This document shows, in pieces, positions 1-9,175 of a stretch of 64,000 bases of DNA; position 1 is the stretch's first letter; each line of letters opens with the position of its first letter. Below the pieces are notes generated by a model. The model worked only from the letters and a program-made list of their open reading frames with translations. It was not told the DNA's origin and did not search any database. The DNA lies in contig NZ_QAOX01000004.1 in assembly GCF_003050935.1 (NCBI RefSeq), positions 186,001 to 250,000 on the forward strand, read 5' to 3'. The stretch comes from Luteibacter sp. OK325 (lineage in GTDB: Bacteria > Pseudomonadota > Gammaproteobacteria > Xanthomonadales > Rhodanobacteraceae). The translations under genes and the position numbers were made by a program.

Positions 1-409
1 GATAGACGAACCAGATCAGCACGCTGTCGATCCCGCCAAAGCGGGCTTCGAGATCGTCCAGGTAGCGATCGACGGTGTAGCGCCCCGCCACCGGGTCGTA
101 GAAGTAACGATCCTCCACCATCATCTGCGCGTGGACGAAGTTGCGCTGCGCCCACTGCAATTCGGGCCGGCGATAGTTGGCGTCGTCATAACCAATGCGC
201 GTGAGATGTTCACGGCGCCAGTCGCGCAGTTCGCGTACCCAGTCGTCGGCACTGCCGTCCACGTCCATCTTCCAGTGGCCAATCTCGGCGAAGGGCCAGC
301 CAGGGGCCTTGCCTGGCGTCGGCAGATAACGGCCGGTGGTCACGTGGGAGAACTTGAACTCGTGGGTGACCCGAGGGGTGTCGTCGTGGTCGTCAGGGGA
401 CTGGGTCAT
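1..409 (-). CDS. Conserved protein, N-terminal part only (cut by left edge)
   Basis: The reading frame is open from the ATG at 409 to the window edge and gives about 136 residues, starting MTQSPDDHDD. It is rich in Trp, Tyr and Asp (for example WAQRNFVHAQMMVEDRYFYD and FGGIDSVLIWFVY). The alternation of hydrophobic strands and the ending GGIDSVLIWFVY look like the first strands of a TIM-barrel sugar-active enzyme, but I do not recognise the family firmly. There is no signal peptide. AGG lies 9 nt upstream of the ATG at 409. An alternative in-frame ATG at 430 overlaps the stop of the upstream serine hydrolase as ATGA, so the gene is probably last in an operon with that hydrolase and the TonB receptor. 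Function is unknown; a role in processing an imported substrate is inferred from context only. Confidence 0.7.
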   Translation of the reverse strand, partial: MTQSPDDHDDTPRVTHEFKFSHVTTGRYLPTPGKAPGWPFAEIGHWKMDVDGSADDWVRELRDWRREHLTRIGYDDANYRRPELQWAQRNFVHAQMMVEDRYFYDPVAGRYTVDRYLDDLEARFGGIDSVLIWFVY

Positions 410-426
410 GGCGGGAAACCTGGGGG

Positions 427-1701
427 TCATGGAAGAGCATGGTAGACGAGGTCGTAGAACGGCCGCGCGAGGCGCGGCAGGTCCTTGCGACCGTCGTCGC
501 GAGGCAGGTGCTGGAGCATGAGGATGGCGACCAGGTGCTCATGCGGATCGATCGTATACGTGGTCGATGCCGCGCCGGCCCAGCCGTATTGGCCTATCGA
601 GCCGAGCTGGCCGCGACGGGCGGGATCGATCACCACGTAGCCCCCGATGCCGAAGCCCTCTCCCGCGTTGAACTGGGTCACCGGCGGGTCGAGCATGCCC
701 AGGTGGTTGCGCATCATCCCCTCGACGGTCTTGCGCGCGAGGAGCCTGTGTCCAGCGTAGCGGCCGCCATCGAGCAGCATCTGGGCGAAATGCGCGTAGT
801 CGTCCGCGGTGGAATACAGACCGCCTGCACCACTCATGTAGCGGTTCAGCGGCTCGCCGGGGTGCGCGGCGCTCGGACCGTCGGCGATCACGAGATGGCC
901 GTCGTCCGCCATGCGGGTGATGTCGACCACACGGCCGCGACGGTCGGTTGGAATGCTGAAGCCCGTATCACGCATACCTAGCGGCGTGAAGATCCGCTCC
1001 TGCAGGAAGTCGGCGAACGGCTGCTTCGAAACGACTTCGACGACGCGCGCCACCAGTTCGAGCGAAGCGCCGTCGTAACCGAAGCGGGTGCCGGGGTCGG
1101 CCGCCAGGGGCACGCGGCTCATCCGTTCGGCAAAGCCGGCCAGATCGTTCGCGCCGTGGGGATCGATGCGCTCCATCAGCGTGACGGCCTCGTGCTCACC
1201 CGCCAGGCCTGCCGGGTAACCCGAGGTGTGCGTGAGGAGATCGTGCAGAGTGAGCTTGCGCGATGCGGCGCGCAGCGTCGGTGCCGTGGCCGTCCCACCC
1301 GTCATCACCTGCGGATGCTCGAAGCCAGGCAGCAGCTCAGCCAGTGGCGTGTCCAGCGACACCTTGCCCTCCTCCACCAGCATCATGACCGCTACCGACG
1401 TGACGGTCTTGGTCATCGAGTAGATGCGGAAGATGGCATCGCGCCGCATCGGCCGCTTGCGCGCGAGATCTTCGTAACCGTACGTGCCCACATCGACTAC
1501 GCGTCCATCGTGGACGATCAGCGTGACACCGCCGAGGTATCCTTCCGTCCCCGTGGCATCGCGCATGAACGTGTGCAGTGGGTCCAGCCTGTCTCTGGGC
1601 CACGCATCCGCCGCGATGGCCGCCGAAGCGCAGAGCAGCAGTCCCAGGCACAGCGAAGCCGCGCGCGAGGCGCGGCTTCGCCAGATCGATCGCTCGGTCA
1701 C
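427..1701 (-). CDS. Serine hydrolase, beta-lactamase (class C)/esterase family
   Basis: A 424-residue protein with a signal peptide (cleavage likely after AIA at residue 30), so periplasmic. The SxxK nucleophile/base motif is Ser-Met-Thr-Lys at residues 95-98. The second catalytic motif is Tyr211-Asp-Gly, where class C beta-lactamases have Tyr-x-Asn. The rest follows the EstB/PBP-like family, whose members are esterases, peptidases or lactamases. Translation starts at a GTG whose last bases overlap the TGA of the upstream TonB receptor (GTGA), indicating translational coupling. With an outer-membrane receptor in the same operon, the enzyme probably acts on an imported ester or peptide rather than giving antibiotic resistance. 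The substrate cannot be told from sequence. Confidence 0.9.
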   Translation of the reverse strand: MTERSIWRSRASRAASLCLGLLLCASAAIAADAWPRDRLDPLHTFMRDATGTEGYLGGVTLIVHDGRVVDVGTYGYEDLARKRPMRRDAIFRIYSMTKTVTSVAVMMLVEEGKVSLDTPLAELLPGFEHPQVMTGGTATAPTLRAASRKLTLHDLLTHTSGYPAGLAGEHEAVTLMERIDPHGANDLAGFAERMSRVPLAADPGTRFGYDGASLELVARVVEVVSKQPFADFLQERIFTPLGMRDTGFSIPTDRRGRVVDITRMADDGHLVIADGPSAAHPGEPLNRYMSGAGGLYSTADDYAHFAQMLLDGGRYAGHRLLARKTVEGMMRNHLGMLDPPVTQFNAGEGFGIGGYVVIDPARRGQLGSIGQYGWAGAASTTYTIDPHEHLVAILMLQHLPRDDGRKDLPRLARPFYDLVYHALP

Positions 1702-3956
1702 AGCGTGATCGTATAGGTCAGCGACGTGACGCGGCCACGGCCCGACCAGTAGTTCTGGTAGCCCGCCAGCTGCGACCAGCTGAGGATGTACTGCTTGTCG
1801 AGCAGGTTCTCCACGCCGAGCGACAGCTTGCCGTAGCGTTCCAGGTCGTAATTCACGCCCAGGTCGAACAGGGTGTATCCGTGCGTTTGCTCGCTGTAGC
1901 TGAAGGTCGCCCCGTCATAGGCGCGCGTATCGTTGCCCGACACGTGCCGCCCGAACAGCGAAGTGGCACCGAGCGTGGCGTCGCCGTGCGCCGAATAGTT
2001 CCAGGTGACGGCGTAGGCCAGCTTGTCCGGATTGATGTCGAGCACGCCCAGGGGCTTGTCCAGCGCGCCCGCGCCGTAGTTGCCGGCCGGATCCGCCGAC
2101 CAGAACGCCGTCTTGCCGGTGATATGCGAATAGATCGCGGTCGCCTTCCAGTCCGGGTTGAAGCGCCACTCGCCGGTAAGCTCGGTACCCTCGATACGCA
2201 CAGGTGCACGAGAAAGAATGAAGTCACTGGTGTTCGGATCGATCGCCAGCGACGAGCCGAAGGGGGACTTCGAGATGTAGTGGGTGGCTCCGAAGGCACC
2301 ATGATCACCGCGCCAGTTGAAGCCGAATTCGTTGTTCTTGTAGATGATCGCGTTGAGATCGCTGATCCTGCTCACCGACTGGCCCGGCACGCTGATGTTG
2401 CGCAGCGGGATACCGATGTTCGGCAGCGTGAACCCTTCGCTGTACGAGGCAAAGACCGACCACTCGTCATTGACGCGCCAGATGCCACCGATGTTACGCA
2501 GGTTCTCCTTGTACGACAGCTTGCCGCCCTGCACGAACACGCGATTGCGGTAGTACGTGGTGGTGTAGCTGTCCACGGTGAGACGATCGCTCTCACGACG
2601 ATAACCGCCGCTGATGGTGAACGGCCCGATGTCATACGACAGCTGCGCGTACGGCGCCACGCTGTTGTAGATCATCGGCGGCACCCAGAGGCGATCGGTC
2701 AGGGCAAGGCGCTGCTGTGCCTCGTCGCGACCCACGTCCACGCCCGTGTGGAGCTCCAGGCCGGTCACCAGGAAGTCCGGTCGCGTCCACGAGGTGCGGA
2801 TGCCGCGCTTCTTGGCGGTGATCTCGGACTGGTCGAACAAGGTGTTCAGCGGAGCGATCAGGGGGTCCTGTTTGTCCTCGGTGTTCTCCGGCAGGTAACG
2901 CATGGCCTGGTCGGCCTTGTACACGTTGATATCGAGCGCGCCGCCGAACAGGTTCTTGTTGGTGTACTCGGCGCTGTACTGCTTGAAGTCGTTGAAAGCG
3001 TCCCTCGAGCCGTCGATATGACCGCGCTCGGACGTATTCGTACGCGGCGTCGCGCACGGTGGATCGTCCGTCGGGCCACGGCAACCGAGCACCTGGATGT
3101 AGTCGCCCTTGCCGGTGATCTTGAATTTGCTGAAAGTTGCCTGGAGGCGCTGGTCGTCGCCCTCGCCGAAGTTGTAGCCAAGCTTGGCGAACAGATTGCT
3201 CGAGGTCGAATCGGCCAGCGAGCCGGAGGTGTTCAGGCCAATCCGATGCCCATTACCGTCGTAGGTCATGCCGCGGTCGATATACGAGCCGGAAAGCAGT
3301 ACGTCGTAGCTGGCTTCCTTGCGGGCGAACGTCACCCCGGTCTTCCAGCTGCCGCTGTCCGACTTGCCTTGCGTCTGGTAGCGCGTGGTGATGGTGGTCT
3401 CGTTGCCTTCCTTGGTCGGTGTCTTCGAGAGGTAATTGATGATGCCGCCCGCCGCGCCGATGCCTTCCGATGCCGACGGACCATTGATGACTTCGATGCG
3501 GCCGACGATACCCATGTCGGTGAAGGTGCCGTTGCGGGTACCTTCGCGCAGCGGCGAGCCCTGCGGCACACCGTCGAACAAGCGCAACGGAATACGGCCG
3601 CGCAGGGTTTCACCCGTGTTGCTCATGGCCTGGGACGATTCCGCATAGCCGGGCACCGAGCGCGCCAGCACGGCCGTCGCATCTTCGGTCACTAGCAGTG
3701 TATGGGCGATCTCTTCCTTGTTGACCACGGTGATGGCGCCTGGAATCTCGTCGATCGCCTTGGGCGTGCGCACACCGGTGACGATGACCTGGTCGAGGTT
3801 CACCGGCTGGTCGTTGTTCTTGTCGTCTTTCTTCTTCGTTGCCTTGGGTGCGCTCGGCGCATCGGCCTGCGAGGTCGCGTCCTGCGCATGCGCGCTGGTG
3901 GCGAAGAAAGAGACCAGCAGGATGCTGCCGATCGCGGCGGAAAGTGGTTTGATCAT
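1698..3956 (-). CDS. TonB-dependent outer-membrane receptor
   Basis: A 752-residue protein with a signal peptide (cleavage after SAHA, residue 24), a Lys/Asp-rich linker, a TonB-box-like stretch DQVIVTG near residues 55-61 and a plug domain (GAITVVNKEEI, RIEVINGPSA, GAAGGIINYLSK). A long 22-strand-type barrel follows, with repeated Tyr/Trp-rich amphipathic strands. It resembles siderophore/catecholate-type receptors, but no adjacent siderophore genes exist. The C-terminus ends TITL rather than the usual aromatic residue. Translation of the downstream serine hydrolase is coupled to it through a GTGA overlap. A 15-bp palindrome at 4107-4121 lies about 150 bp upstream of the ATG and may be an operator. 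The ligand is unknown; the neighbouring symporter and CitE-like lyase suggest an organic acid or sugar derivative. Confidence 0.93.
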   Translation of the reverse strand: MIKPLSAAIGSILLVSFFATSAHAQDATSQADAPSAPKATKKKDDKNNDQPVNLDQVIVTGVRTPKAIDEIPGAITVVNKEEIAHTLLVTEDATAVLARSVPGYAESSQAMSNTGETLRGRIPLRLFDGVPQGSPLREGTRNGTFTDMGIVGRIEVINGPSASEGIGAAGGIINYLSKTPTKEGNETTITTRYQTQGKSDSGSWKTGVTFARKEASYDVLLSGSYIDRGMTYDGNGHRIGLNTSGSLADSTSSNLFAKLGYNFGEGDDQRLQATFSKFKITGKGDYIQVLGCRGPTDDPPCATPRTNTSERGHIDGSRDAFNDFKQYSAEYTNKNLFGGALDINVYKADQAMRYLPENTEDKQDPLIAPLNTLFDQSEITAKKRGIRTSWTRPDFLVTGLELHTGVDVGRDEAQQRLALTDRLWVPPMIYNSVAPYAQLSYDIGPFTISGGYRRESDRLTVDSYTTTYYRNRVFVQGGKLSYKENLRNIGGIWRVNDEWSVFASYSEGFTLPNIGIPLRNISVPGQSVSRISDLNAIIYKNNEFGFNWRGDHGAFGATHYISKSPFGSSLAIDPNTSDFILSRAPVRIEGTELTGEWRFNPDWKATAIYSHITGKTAFWSADPAGNYGAGALDKPLGVLDINPDKLAYAVTWNYSAHGDATLGATSLFGRHVSGNDTRAYDGATFSYSEQTHGYTLFDLGVNYDLERYGKLSLGVENLLDKQYILSWSQLAGYQNYWSGRGRVTSLTYTITL

Positions 3957-4106
3957 ATCGGGTCCGTGTTGCCGTTGGATCGATCGCCCAAGCGGGCGGG
4001 TGCGGCGTGCCCCCTGTGACGGCGCGCCCGGGCAAGAAACTGTCTGCTGCGTTGGCTACGCCCTCCCCGGCGCACCACTGACCTTCGTCTCGGTGATGGT
4101 GAGCCT

Positions 4107-4121
4107 ATGCGCTTAGCGCAT
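4107..4121. promoter_or_regulatory. Perfect palindrome, candidate operator
   Basis: ATGCGC-TTA-GCGCAT, 6-bp arms around a 3-bp centre. It lies in the 264-bp gap between the LysR gene and the TonB receptor gene, ~150 bp upstream of the receptor ATG. A LysR or other dimeric regulator could bind it; this is inference from symmetry and position. Confidence 0.4.
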
Positions 4122-4220
4122 GGCAAGAAACCGCGGACGGGTATGTTCAGAGACTAGTTTTTGTTGCTTACGAAGGAAGGAAAACTATGCGGCGACGCAA
4201 CATGCGCGACACATTCGCGA

Positions 4221-5105
4221 TCACCGCGATGGCATCGCCGCCATCGCCTTGCGGCTTTCCTGGAGCAGCACGGTGACCAACCGCACGCGCACGCTCGAGC
4301 GTGACCAGACGATGCCGATGCGGCGCGGTTCGGATGGGTTCGGCAACGGCATGCGAACCAGATCCAGGCCTTCCGGCCAGGGCTTGGCCCAGTCAGGAAC
4401 CAGCGAGACGCCGAGGCCGCGGTCGACCATCACGGCGATCGCGTTCAGTGCATTGAGTTCGAAGCGCTCGCGCGGCACGATGCCGTTCGCACGCAGGTAG
4501 TCATCGGCCTGGCGGCCGCCCCATTGATTGCGGTCGTAGCGGATGAGCGGCTCGGTGGCGAGCAGTTCATGCGGGTCCCGTCCCGCCAGTGCACGTGGTG
4601 CCAGCACGATCAGCGGCTCCTCGCGCAGCAGCTGCCACTCGCAGGTCTTCGGCAATGGAAAAGGCGCCTGCAGCACCACGGCGGCGTCCAGGTCGCCCTT
4701 CTCCACATCGTTGTACAGATCCACCGAGTAACCCGGCTTGATGAAGACGTTGATGCGCGGGAAGGTCTCGACCATTCGCGCGAGCACGTCGGGAAGCATG
4801 CCTGCCAGGGCCGTGGGACAAGCGCCGAGCCGCAACTCGCCCGATACCCCGCTCTCATTGGCGACGCTGCGCAGGTCGGCCACGTTACGCAGTACGTCTC
4901 GCGAACGCTGCAAGATGCGCGAACCTTCTTCGGTGACGCTTACCGTGCGCCCGACGCGAGCGATAAGGGTCGTGCCTATCTCTCGTTCCAGCGTGCGTAT
5001 CTGCTGCGCCACAGCAGCCGGCGTGATATTGAGCAATCGCGCCGCCGCCGCCATCGACCCATGGTCGGCGACGGTGATGAAGGTATTGAGGAACTGGGTT
5101 TCCAC
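4221..5105 (-). CDS. LysR-family transcriptional regulator
   Basis: A 294-residue LTTR. The N-terminal winged HTH spans about residues 1-60 (FLNTFITVADHGSMAAAARL, ITPAAVAQQIRTLEREIG). It is followed by a two-lobed periplasmic-binding-protein-like effector domain. The start is GTG (METQFLNTF). It lies 40 bp downstream of the symporter gene on the same strand and upstream of the TonB receptor, so it is the obvious candidate regulator of the uptake cluster. The effector is unknown. A clear palindrome lies on its downstream (receptor-proximal) side. Confidence 0.93.
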   Translation of the reverse strand: METQFLNTFITVADHGSMAAAARLLNITPAAVAQQIRTLEREIGTTLIARVGRTVSVTEEGSRILQRSRDVLRNVADLRSVANESGVSGELRLGACPTALAGMLPDVLARMVETFPRINVFIKPGYSVDLYNDVEKGDLDAAVVLQAPFPLPKTCEWQLLREEPLIVLAPRALAGRDPHELLATEPLIRYDRNQWGGRQADDYLRANGIVPRERFELNALNAIAVMVDRGLGVSLVPDWAKPWPEGLDLVRMPLPNPSEPRRIGIVWSRSSVRVRLVTVLLQESRKAMAAMPSR

Positions 5106-5145
5106 GTCATCTCACTGGCGGTCGGCGGGTGAGCGCCATGGTAGG

Positions 5146-7503
5146 TCATTCGCCTTCGCGATCGCGATGAATCGTCAGGCCGCGAAGCGATCGTGTCGGT
5201 GCCGGGAAGAACAGGCTGGCGATATAGCCGATCACGATGCAAAGGCAGATCGAGATCGCCAGGTAGAAGTACGGGTGGACCAGCTTGAAGATCCAGGCGA
5301 TGAAGGTCAGTGCCGTGCTCGATGCGATACCGATCGCCACGCCCGGTGAGTTCGCCCTGCGCGTGAACATGCCCAGCGTATAGGCACCGGCGAAGCCGCC
5401 GCCGAGCAAACCAGCCAGCTCGATCGATACATCGAACAACGAATGCACGTCGAACCGCGACAGCAGCAGCGCCAGACCGATACCGACCAGTCCGACAACG
5501 ACCGTCGTTACCTCGGCGAAGATCACGTTCTGCTTCGGCGTGCGGTTCTTCACCAGCCGATCGTAGAAGTCCACGGAAACCAGGGTGGCCACACTGTTCA
5601 TGATGCCCGAGAGAGTCGCCATGGCCGCCGCGAAGATGCCCGCCACGATGAGCCCGGTCACCCCCATCGGCAGTTCGGCCGCGATGAACAGCGGGAATGT
5701 GGCGTCGATCGGCAGCATCGGGTTCATCCGCTCAGGATGCGCTTTGTAGAACACGAACAACGCCGTGCCGATCATGTAGAAGACCAATCCGCCCGGGATC
5801 ATGATCGCCGCGAACGCCCAGATCGAGCGACCGGCTTCCCTGGCGGACGGGGTGGACAAGGTGCGCTGCATGAGTACCTGGTCCTTCGGGAAGGTCAGCA
5901 CGACGTCGAATAGCACGAGGAAAAGAAAGCCCCAGACCGTCGCCTTGGTCAGGTCGAAACTGAAATCCAGCAGGTGCATCTTGCGATCGGCCATCGCCGT
6001 ACTGAGGAACTCGCCGAAACCGCCGTGCAAGTGCCAGATGATGAAGCCAATGGCGAAAATCGCGCCGCCCATCTTGACGATCACCTGCACCACGTCCGTC
6101 CAGATCACCGCCTTCATCCCGCCCATGGCGGTGTAGATGATGGTGAAGCCGCCCATCAGGATCACGCTCAGCGTCGTGCTGATGCCGGTGATCGTGGCGA
6201 TGGCCAGCGCAGGCAGGAACAGGATCACGCTCATCCGGCTGCCGAGCTGGGTGAGGATGGCCAGCGCGCTGGCGATCATGCGGATAGCGGGATGGAAGCG
6301 GGTTTCCAGATACGAGAACACCGACATCAGGTCCAGCCGGCGCAGCAGCGGAACGATCCACACGGCGACGAACATCAGGCCGAACACGGCGATGAGGTTG
6401 TTCGTCATGTACTGCCAGTTGCTCTCGAAGGCCTTCGCCGGAATGGCGATGAAGCTGATCGAGCTGGTGTTCGCGGCATACAGGCTCACGCCCGCGGCCC
6501 AGAACGGAATACTGCGGCCGCCGACGAAGAAATTCGCGGTCGAGTTGCGCTTCTCACGCAGGTAGAAATACAGGCCGATGCCGATCATGCCACCGAGATA
6601 GACGATGATCACCAGCCAGTCGAGCCAGCGTAGAAGCAGTTTGCTCGACTGTACCTGGGCGGACGCGACCATCGTCTTCACGCCATCCGTCGACGACCAG
6701 ATGAAGCCGTCGTTCCAGGTCGCCGCCGACGTTACCCCAGCGAACTGAACGCCCGGAAGCCCAGCCCAGGCGCGAGTCACTACCTGGAATGTCATGGCGC
6801 GGGCCGTTGTGGCATCGCCAACGAGGTAGGCCACGTTGGCCTGGCCCATCGGTCGCGCCATGCCCGGGAGAATCGGGGCCGGCGCGGTGCCGCGTTCGCT
6901 CCAGCCGCCGTCGGGCACCCAGCGCCACACTGTATTGCCGACGGTGGCAAAGACGCCCGCGCCCTGGACCACGAGCGTGGACGGTGGCGCACCGGACGGG
7001 AGGCTCGCCAGCTTTACCCAAGCGGGCTGGACCGCACCGGGATCGATGCGTAGCAGCGCCGATGCGCCATTCTCGATACCGGCGACATAGACGGCGCTGT
7101 CGTTCGACGCGACACGCGCGCCGACGATGGGATGTGGAAAGGGTGGCAAAGGTTTCAGGACCAGACCCGTCGCGTCCAGCGACAGACGCGCGACGGAAGT
7201 AGCGACCGAGGCGTCATCGCCCAACAACACGTAGCCGCGCGAGGCATCGCCGAACAATGCCGATAGCGCTTTCGGTGCGACACCCGCGGACCAGGCCAGC
7301 GAGCGCCAGCTGCCCTGGCCTTCGTCGAGGATCCAGGCGCGGTCGTCGACCACCGCGACGAGCCGGCCATCCACGGTGGCGAAGCCATGCACGGTTCCCA
7401 CCATGGGCAGCGAAGGCAGCGCGCTACCACGCAAGGGCGTGAGCGCCTCGGCGTGTGCCATGCCTGAGGTAAGCAAGCAAAGGAGCAGGAGCAGACGCAT
7501 CAT
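5146..7503 (-). CDS. Sodium:solute symporter (SSS) with N-terminal exported beta-propeller domain
   Basis: A 785-residue two-part protein. Residues 1-18 are a signal peptide (ending MAHA). Residues ~20-285 form Kelch-like beta-propeller blades (repeated G..V.VAGIENG, VYVAG, AYLVGD, ending W..GFIWSSTDG). From ~290 a full SSS transporter follows with about 13 membrane segments (LDWLVIIVYLGGMIGIGLYF, VGGRSIPFWAAGVSLYAANT, and so on). Fusions of a NanM-like propeller to an SSS permease are known in sialic-acid and other sugar systems. The propeller should be periplasmic and may isomerise or present the substrate. The gene overlaps the upstream CitE-like gene by 4 nt (ATGA), so the two are co-translated. 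Substrate unknown; sialic acid or a related acid is a guess from the fusion type. Confidence 0.9.
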   Translation of the reverse strand: MMRLLLLLCLLTSGMAHAEALTPLRGSALPSLPMVGTVHGFATVDGRLVAVVDDRAWILDEGQGSWRSLAWSAGVAPKALSALFGDASRGYVLLGDDASVATSVARLSLDATGLVLKPLPPFPHPIVGARVASNDSAVYVAGIENGASALLRIDPGAVQPAWVKLASLPSGAPPSTLVVQGAGVFATVGNTVWRWVPDGGWSERGTAPAPILPGMARPMGQANVAYLVGDATTARAMTFQVVTRAWAGLPGVQFAGVTSAATWNDGFIWSSTDGVKTMVASAQVQSSKLLLRWLDWLVIIVYLGGMIGIGLYFYLREKRNSTANFFVGGRSIPFWAAGVSLYAANTSSISFIAIPAKAFESNWQYMTNNLIAVFGLMFVAVWIVPLLRRLDLMSVFSYLETRFHPAIRMIASALAILTQLGSRMSVILFLPALAIATITGISTTLSVILMGGFTIIYTAMGGMKAVIWTDVVQVIVKMGGAIFAIGFIIWHLHGGFGEFLSTAMADRKMHLLDFSFDLTKATVWGFLFLVLFDVVLTFPKDQVLMQRTLSTPSAREAGRSIWAFAAIMIPGGLVFYMIGTALFVFYKAHPERMNPMLPIDATFPLFIAAELPMGVTGLIVAGIFAAAMATLSGIMNSVATLVSVDFYDRLVKNRTPKQNVIFAEVTTVVVGLVGIGLALLLSRFDVHSLFDVSIELAGLLGGGFAGAYTLGMFTRRANSPGVAIGIASSTALTFIAWIFKLVHPYFYLAISICLCIVIGYIASLFFPAPTRSLRGLTIHRDREGE

Positions 7504-8348
7504 CCTGCCGATGCCAGCAGCGCCTGCGCGCGTTTGAGGAATGGCAGGTCGATCATCCGGCCGTCGACCACGAAGGCACCGTGGCCCGCGCGCCCCGCTT
7601 CGACCGAGGCCGCGACAATGCGACGTGCCAGCGCGATCTCCCCGGACGACGGTGCGAACACCTCATTGGCAAGGGCTACCTGCCGCGGATGGACGCAGCT
7701 CTTGCCGACGAAGCCGAGTCGACGCGCCATGCGCGCTTCGGCCTCATAGCCCGCCACGTCGTCGATCGCGGCAAAGGCGGCGTCGATCGCGAACACGCCA
7801 GCTGCCGCCGAAGCGATCTTCACCGCGAACATCGCAGCGTGTACCGCCGCCACGTCGCCACGGTCGATGCCGTGCGGCTCGAAAAGATCCGCCAGCCCCA
7901 GCTGGAGGCCGGCGACACGAGGATGCGCGGCGGCGATCGCGGCGGCCTGGTCGAGTGCCCTGGGCGTTTCGATGTTGACCAGCAGGCCGACCGAGCCATC
8001 CAGGCCGCGCTCTGCCTCGACGTGCTCCATCATCGCGATGACGGCAAGCAAGGCCTCCGGCGATTCCACCTTGGGCACATTGAGCAAGGTCAGCCCCGGC
8101 GTCAGTACCGCCGCAAGATCGTCTTCGAACCATTCGGTGTCCGGGGCATTCACCCGCACGATGATCGCCTTGGCGGCGCTGCGAACGGCGTTCGAGGCGA
8201 CGAAGGCGGCCACATCGGCCCGGGCACCGGCCTTCACCGCGGCAGGCACCGAATCCTCGAGATCGAACGACAAGGCATCCGCCGGCCCGGCCAGCGCCTT
8301 GGCGAACAGTTCCGGACGCCCGCCGGGCACGAACAACTTGCTGCGCAT
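7500..8348 (-). CDS. HpcH/HpaI aldolase/citrate lyase beta (CitE-like) family protein
   Basis: A 282-residue single-domain TIM barrel of the CoA-ester lyase family. It begins MRSKLFVPGGRPELFAKAL and has the family motif DALSFDLEDSVP (Asp/Glu cluster binding Mg), RVNAPDTEWFEDDL, LLVNIETPRAL and GKSCVHPRQV near the C-terminus. Relatives cleave citramalyl-CoA, malyl-CoA or similar. The chosen ATG at 8348 is preceded by a GGGGGAAGG stretch and matches the family N-terminus; an in-frame ATG 21 codons upstream is less likely. It is first in a minus-strand run with the symporter (4-nt overlap), so it probably catabolises what that transporter imports. Confidence 0.88.
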   Translation of the reverse strand: MRSKLFVPGGRPELFAKALAGPADALSFDLEDSVPAAVKAGARADVAAFVASNAVRSAAKAIIVRVNAPDTEWFEDDLAAVLTPGLTLLNVPKVESPEALLAVIAMMEHVEAERGLDGSVGLLVNIETPRALDQAAAIAAAHPRVAGLQLGLADLFEPHGIDRGDVAAVHAAMFAVKIASAAAGVFAIDAAFAAIDDVAGYEAEARMARRLGFVGKSCVHPRQVALANEVFAPSSGEIALARRIVAASVEAGRAGHGAFVVDGRMIDLPFLKRAQALLASAG

Positions 8349-8475
8349 ACCTTCCCCCGCCACCCATGGCGCACCGATAGTCGGGGATTCTGGCCCATCG
8401 CACCAAAGCAATCGAGCCGGGGCCCGACGTTCAATCGATACTTTTCCTATGTTCCGGACTGAATGCCATATCCCC

Positions 8476-8559
8476 CTGTGGGAGCCGCTTCAGCGGCGAT
8501 GGCTGCTCGCGGAAACCCGGCCCGCTGCCGCGGGATCGCCGATGAATCGGCTCCTACAG
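8476..8559. repeat. REP pair (inverted)
   Basis: CTGTGGGAGCCGCTTCAGCGG.. at 8476-8502 and the inverse GATCGCCGATGAATCGGCTCC.. at 8535-8559, spaced by ~32 bp. It is one of at least seven sites in this window with the same GTGGGAGCCG head and an internal CGCTTCAGCG or CGATTCATCG stem. Confidence 0.9.
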
Positions 8560-8611
8560 CGGGTGGCGGGCCATCTGGAGCGACTGCGCAAGGATGGAAA
8601 CGAACGCCCTG

Positions 8612-9031
8612 TTAGCCGCCGCCATCATGAAGGTCGACGACGTCGCGAACGCTGTACACGTCGATCGCGTAAGGCGACTGCGCGTCACCCGTCGAGCGGA
8701 AGCGGCCCGACACGGTCGCATTCGCGTGGGCACCATTGGATGCCACGGCCCGCTTGAACGACGTAATGTCGCGCTTGCGACTGCCGCTGTCGTCGAGGGT
8801 GAGGCTCACGCTGCCCTTGCACTGGTCGTCGGAGAGCGTCGTCACCTTGCCGGCCGACGACGCCACGCCGCGTACGGTTACCGTGGTGCCGAGATAGCGC
8901 GAGGCGGTCCCGATCACGGTGCAGAGCGTATCCGGCGGGGTGTCATCCGCCGAACGGGCTGCGGCCGGACCCGCGGCGAGGGCCATAACCAGGGCGAACG
9001 TCGTCGCCCGACAGATCGATTTCGTATACAT
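8612..9031 (-). CDS. Small exported hypothetical protein
   Basis: A 139-residue protein. MYTKSICRATTFALVMALAA is a signal peptide, cleaved after GPAAA (about residue 25). The mature ~115 residues have two Cys (LCTVIG, DQCKGS) that could form a disulfide, and are rich in short beta strands (TVTVRGVASSAGKVT, GSVSLTLDD, NATVSGRFRS), which suggests an OB-like or beta-sandwich fold. I do not recognise a named family. The ATG at 9031 has a GGGGGGAAG Shine-Dalgarno-like run just upstream. It is divergent from the DMT transporter; a REP pair lies downstream. Function unknown. Confidence 0.75.
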   Translation of the reverse strand: MYTKSICRATTFALVMALAAGPAAARSADDTPPDTLCTVIGTASRYLGTTVTVRGVASSAGKVTTLSDDQCKGSVSLTLDDSGSRKRDITSFKRAVASNGAHANATVSGRFRSTGDAQSPYAIDVYSVRDVVDLHDGGG

Positions 9032-9175
9032 AGGTCTTCCCCCCTTGTTACCCGGCCCCAGGACGGGCCGTGCCGATTGGATGGCTAAACGCAGGACACC
9101 GCGTTTGCGGCGTCGCGTCAATAAGAAAATTGGGCAGTAAACTCGCCATCCTTGCCGATTTCGCTGGAGCCACCC

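Noticed and set aside
427-1701. Antibiotic-resistance beta-lactamase
   Set aside because: SxxK is present, but the second motif is YDG and the operon is a nutrient-uptake one; the family is mostly esterases and peptidases.
1578-3695. Open frame of about 700 codons antisense to the TonB receptor
   Set aside because: Low-complexity Arg/Val/Gly composition; the opposite strand is a clear receptor.
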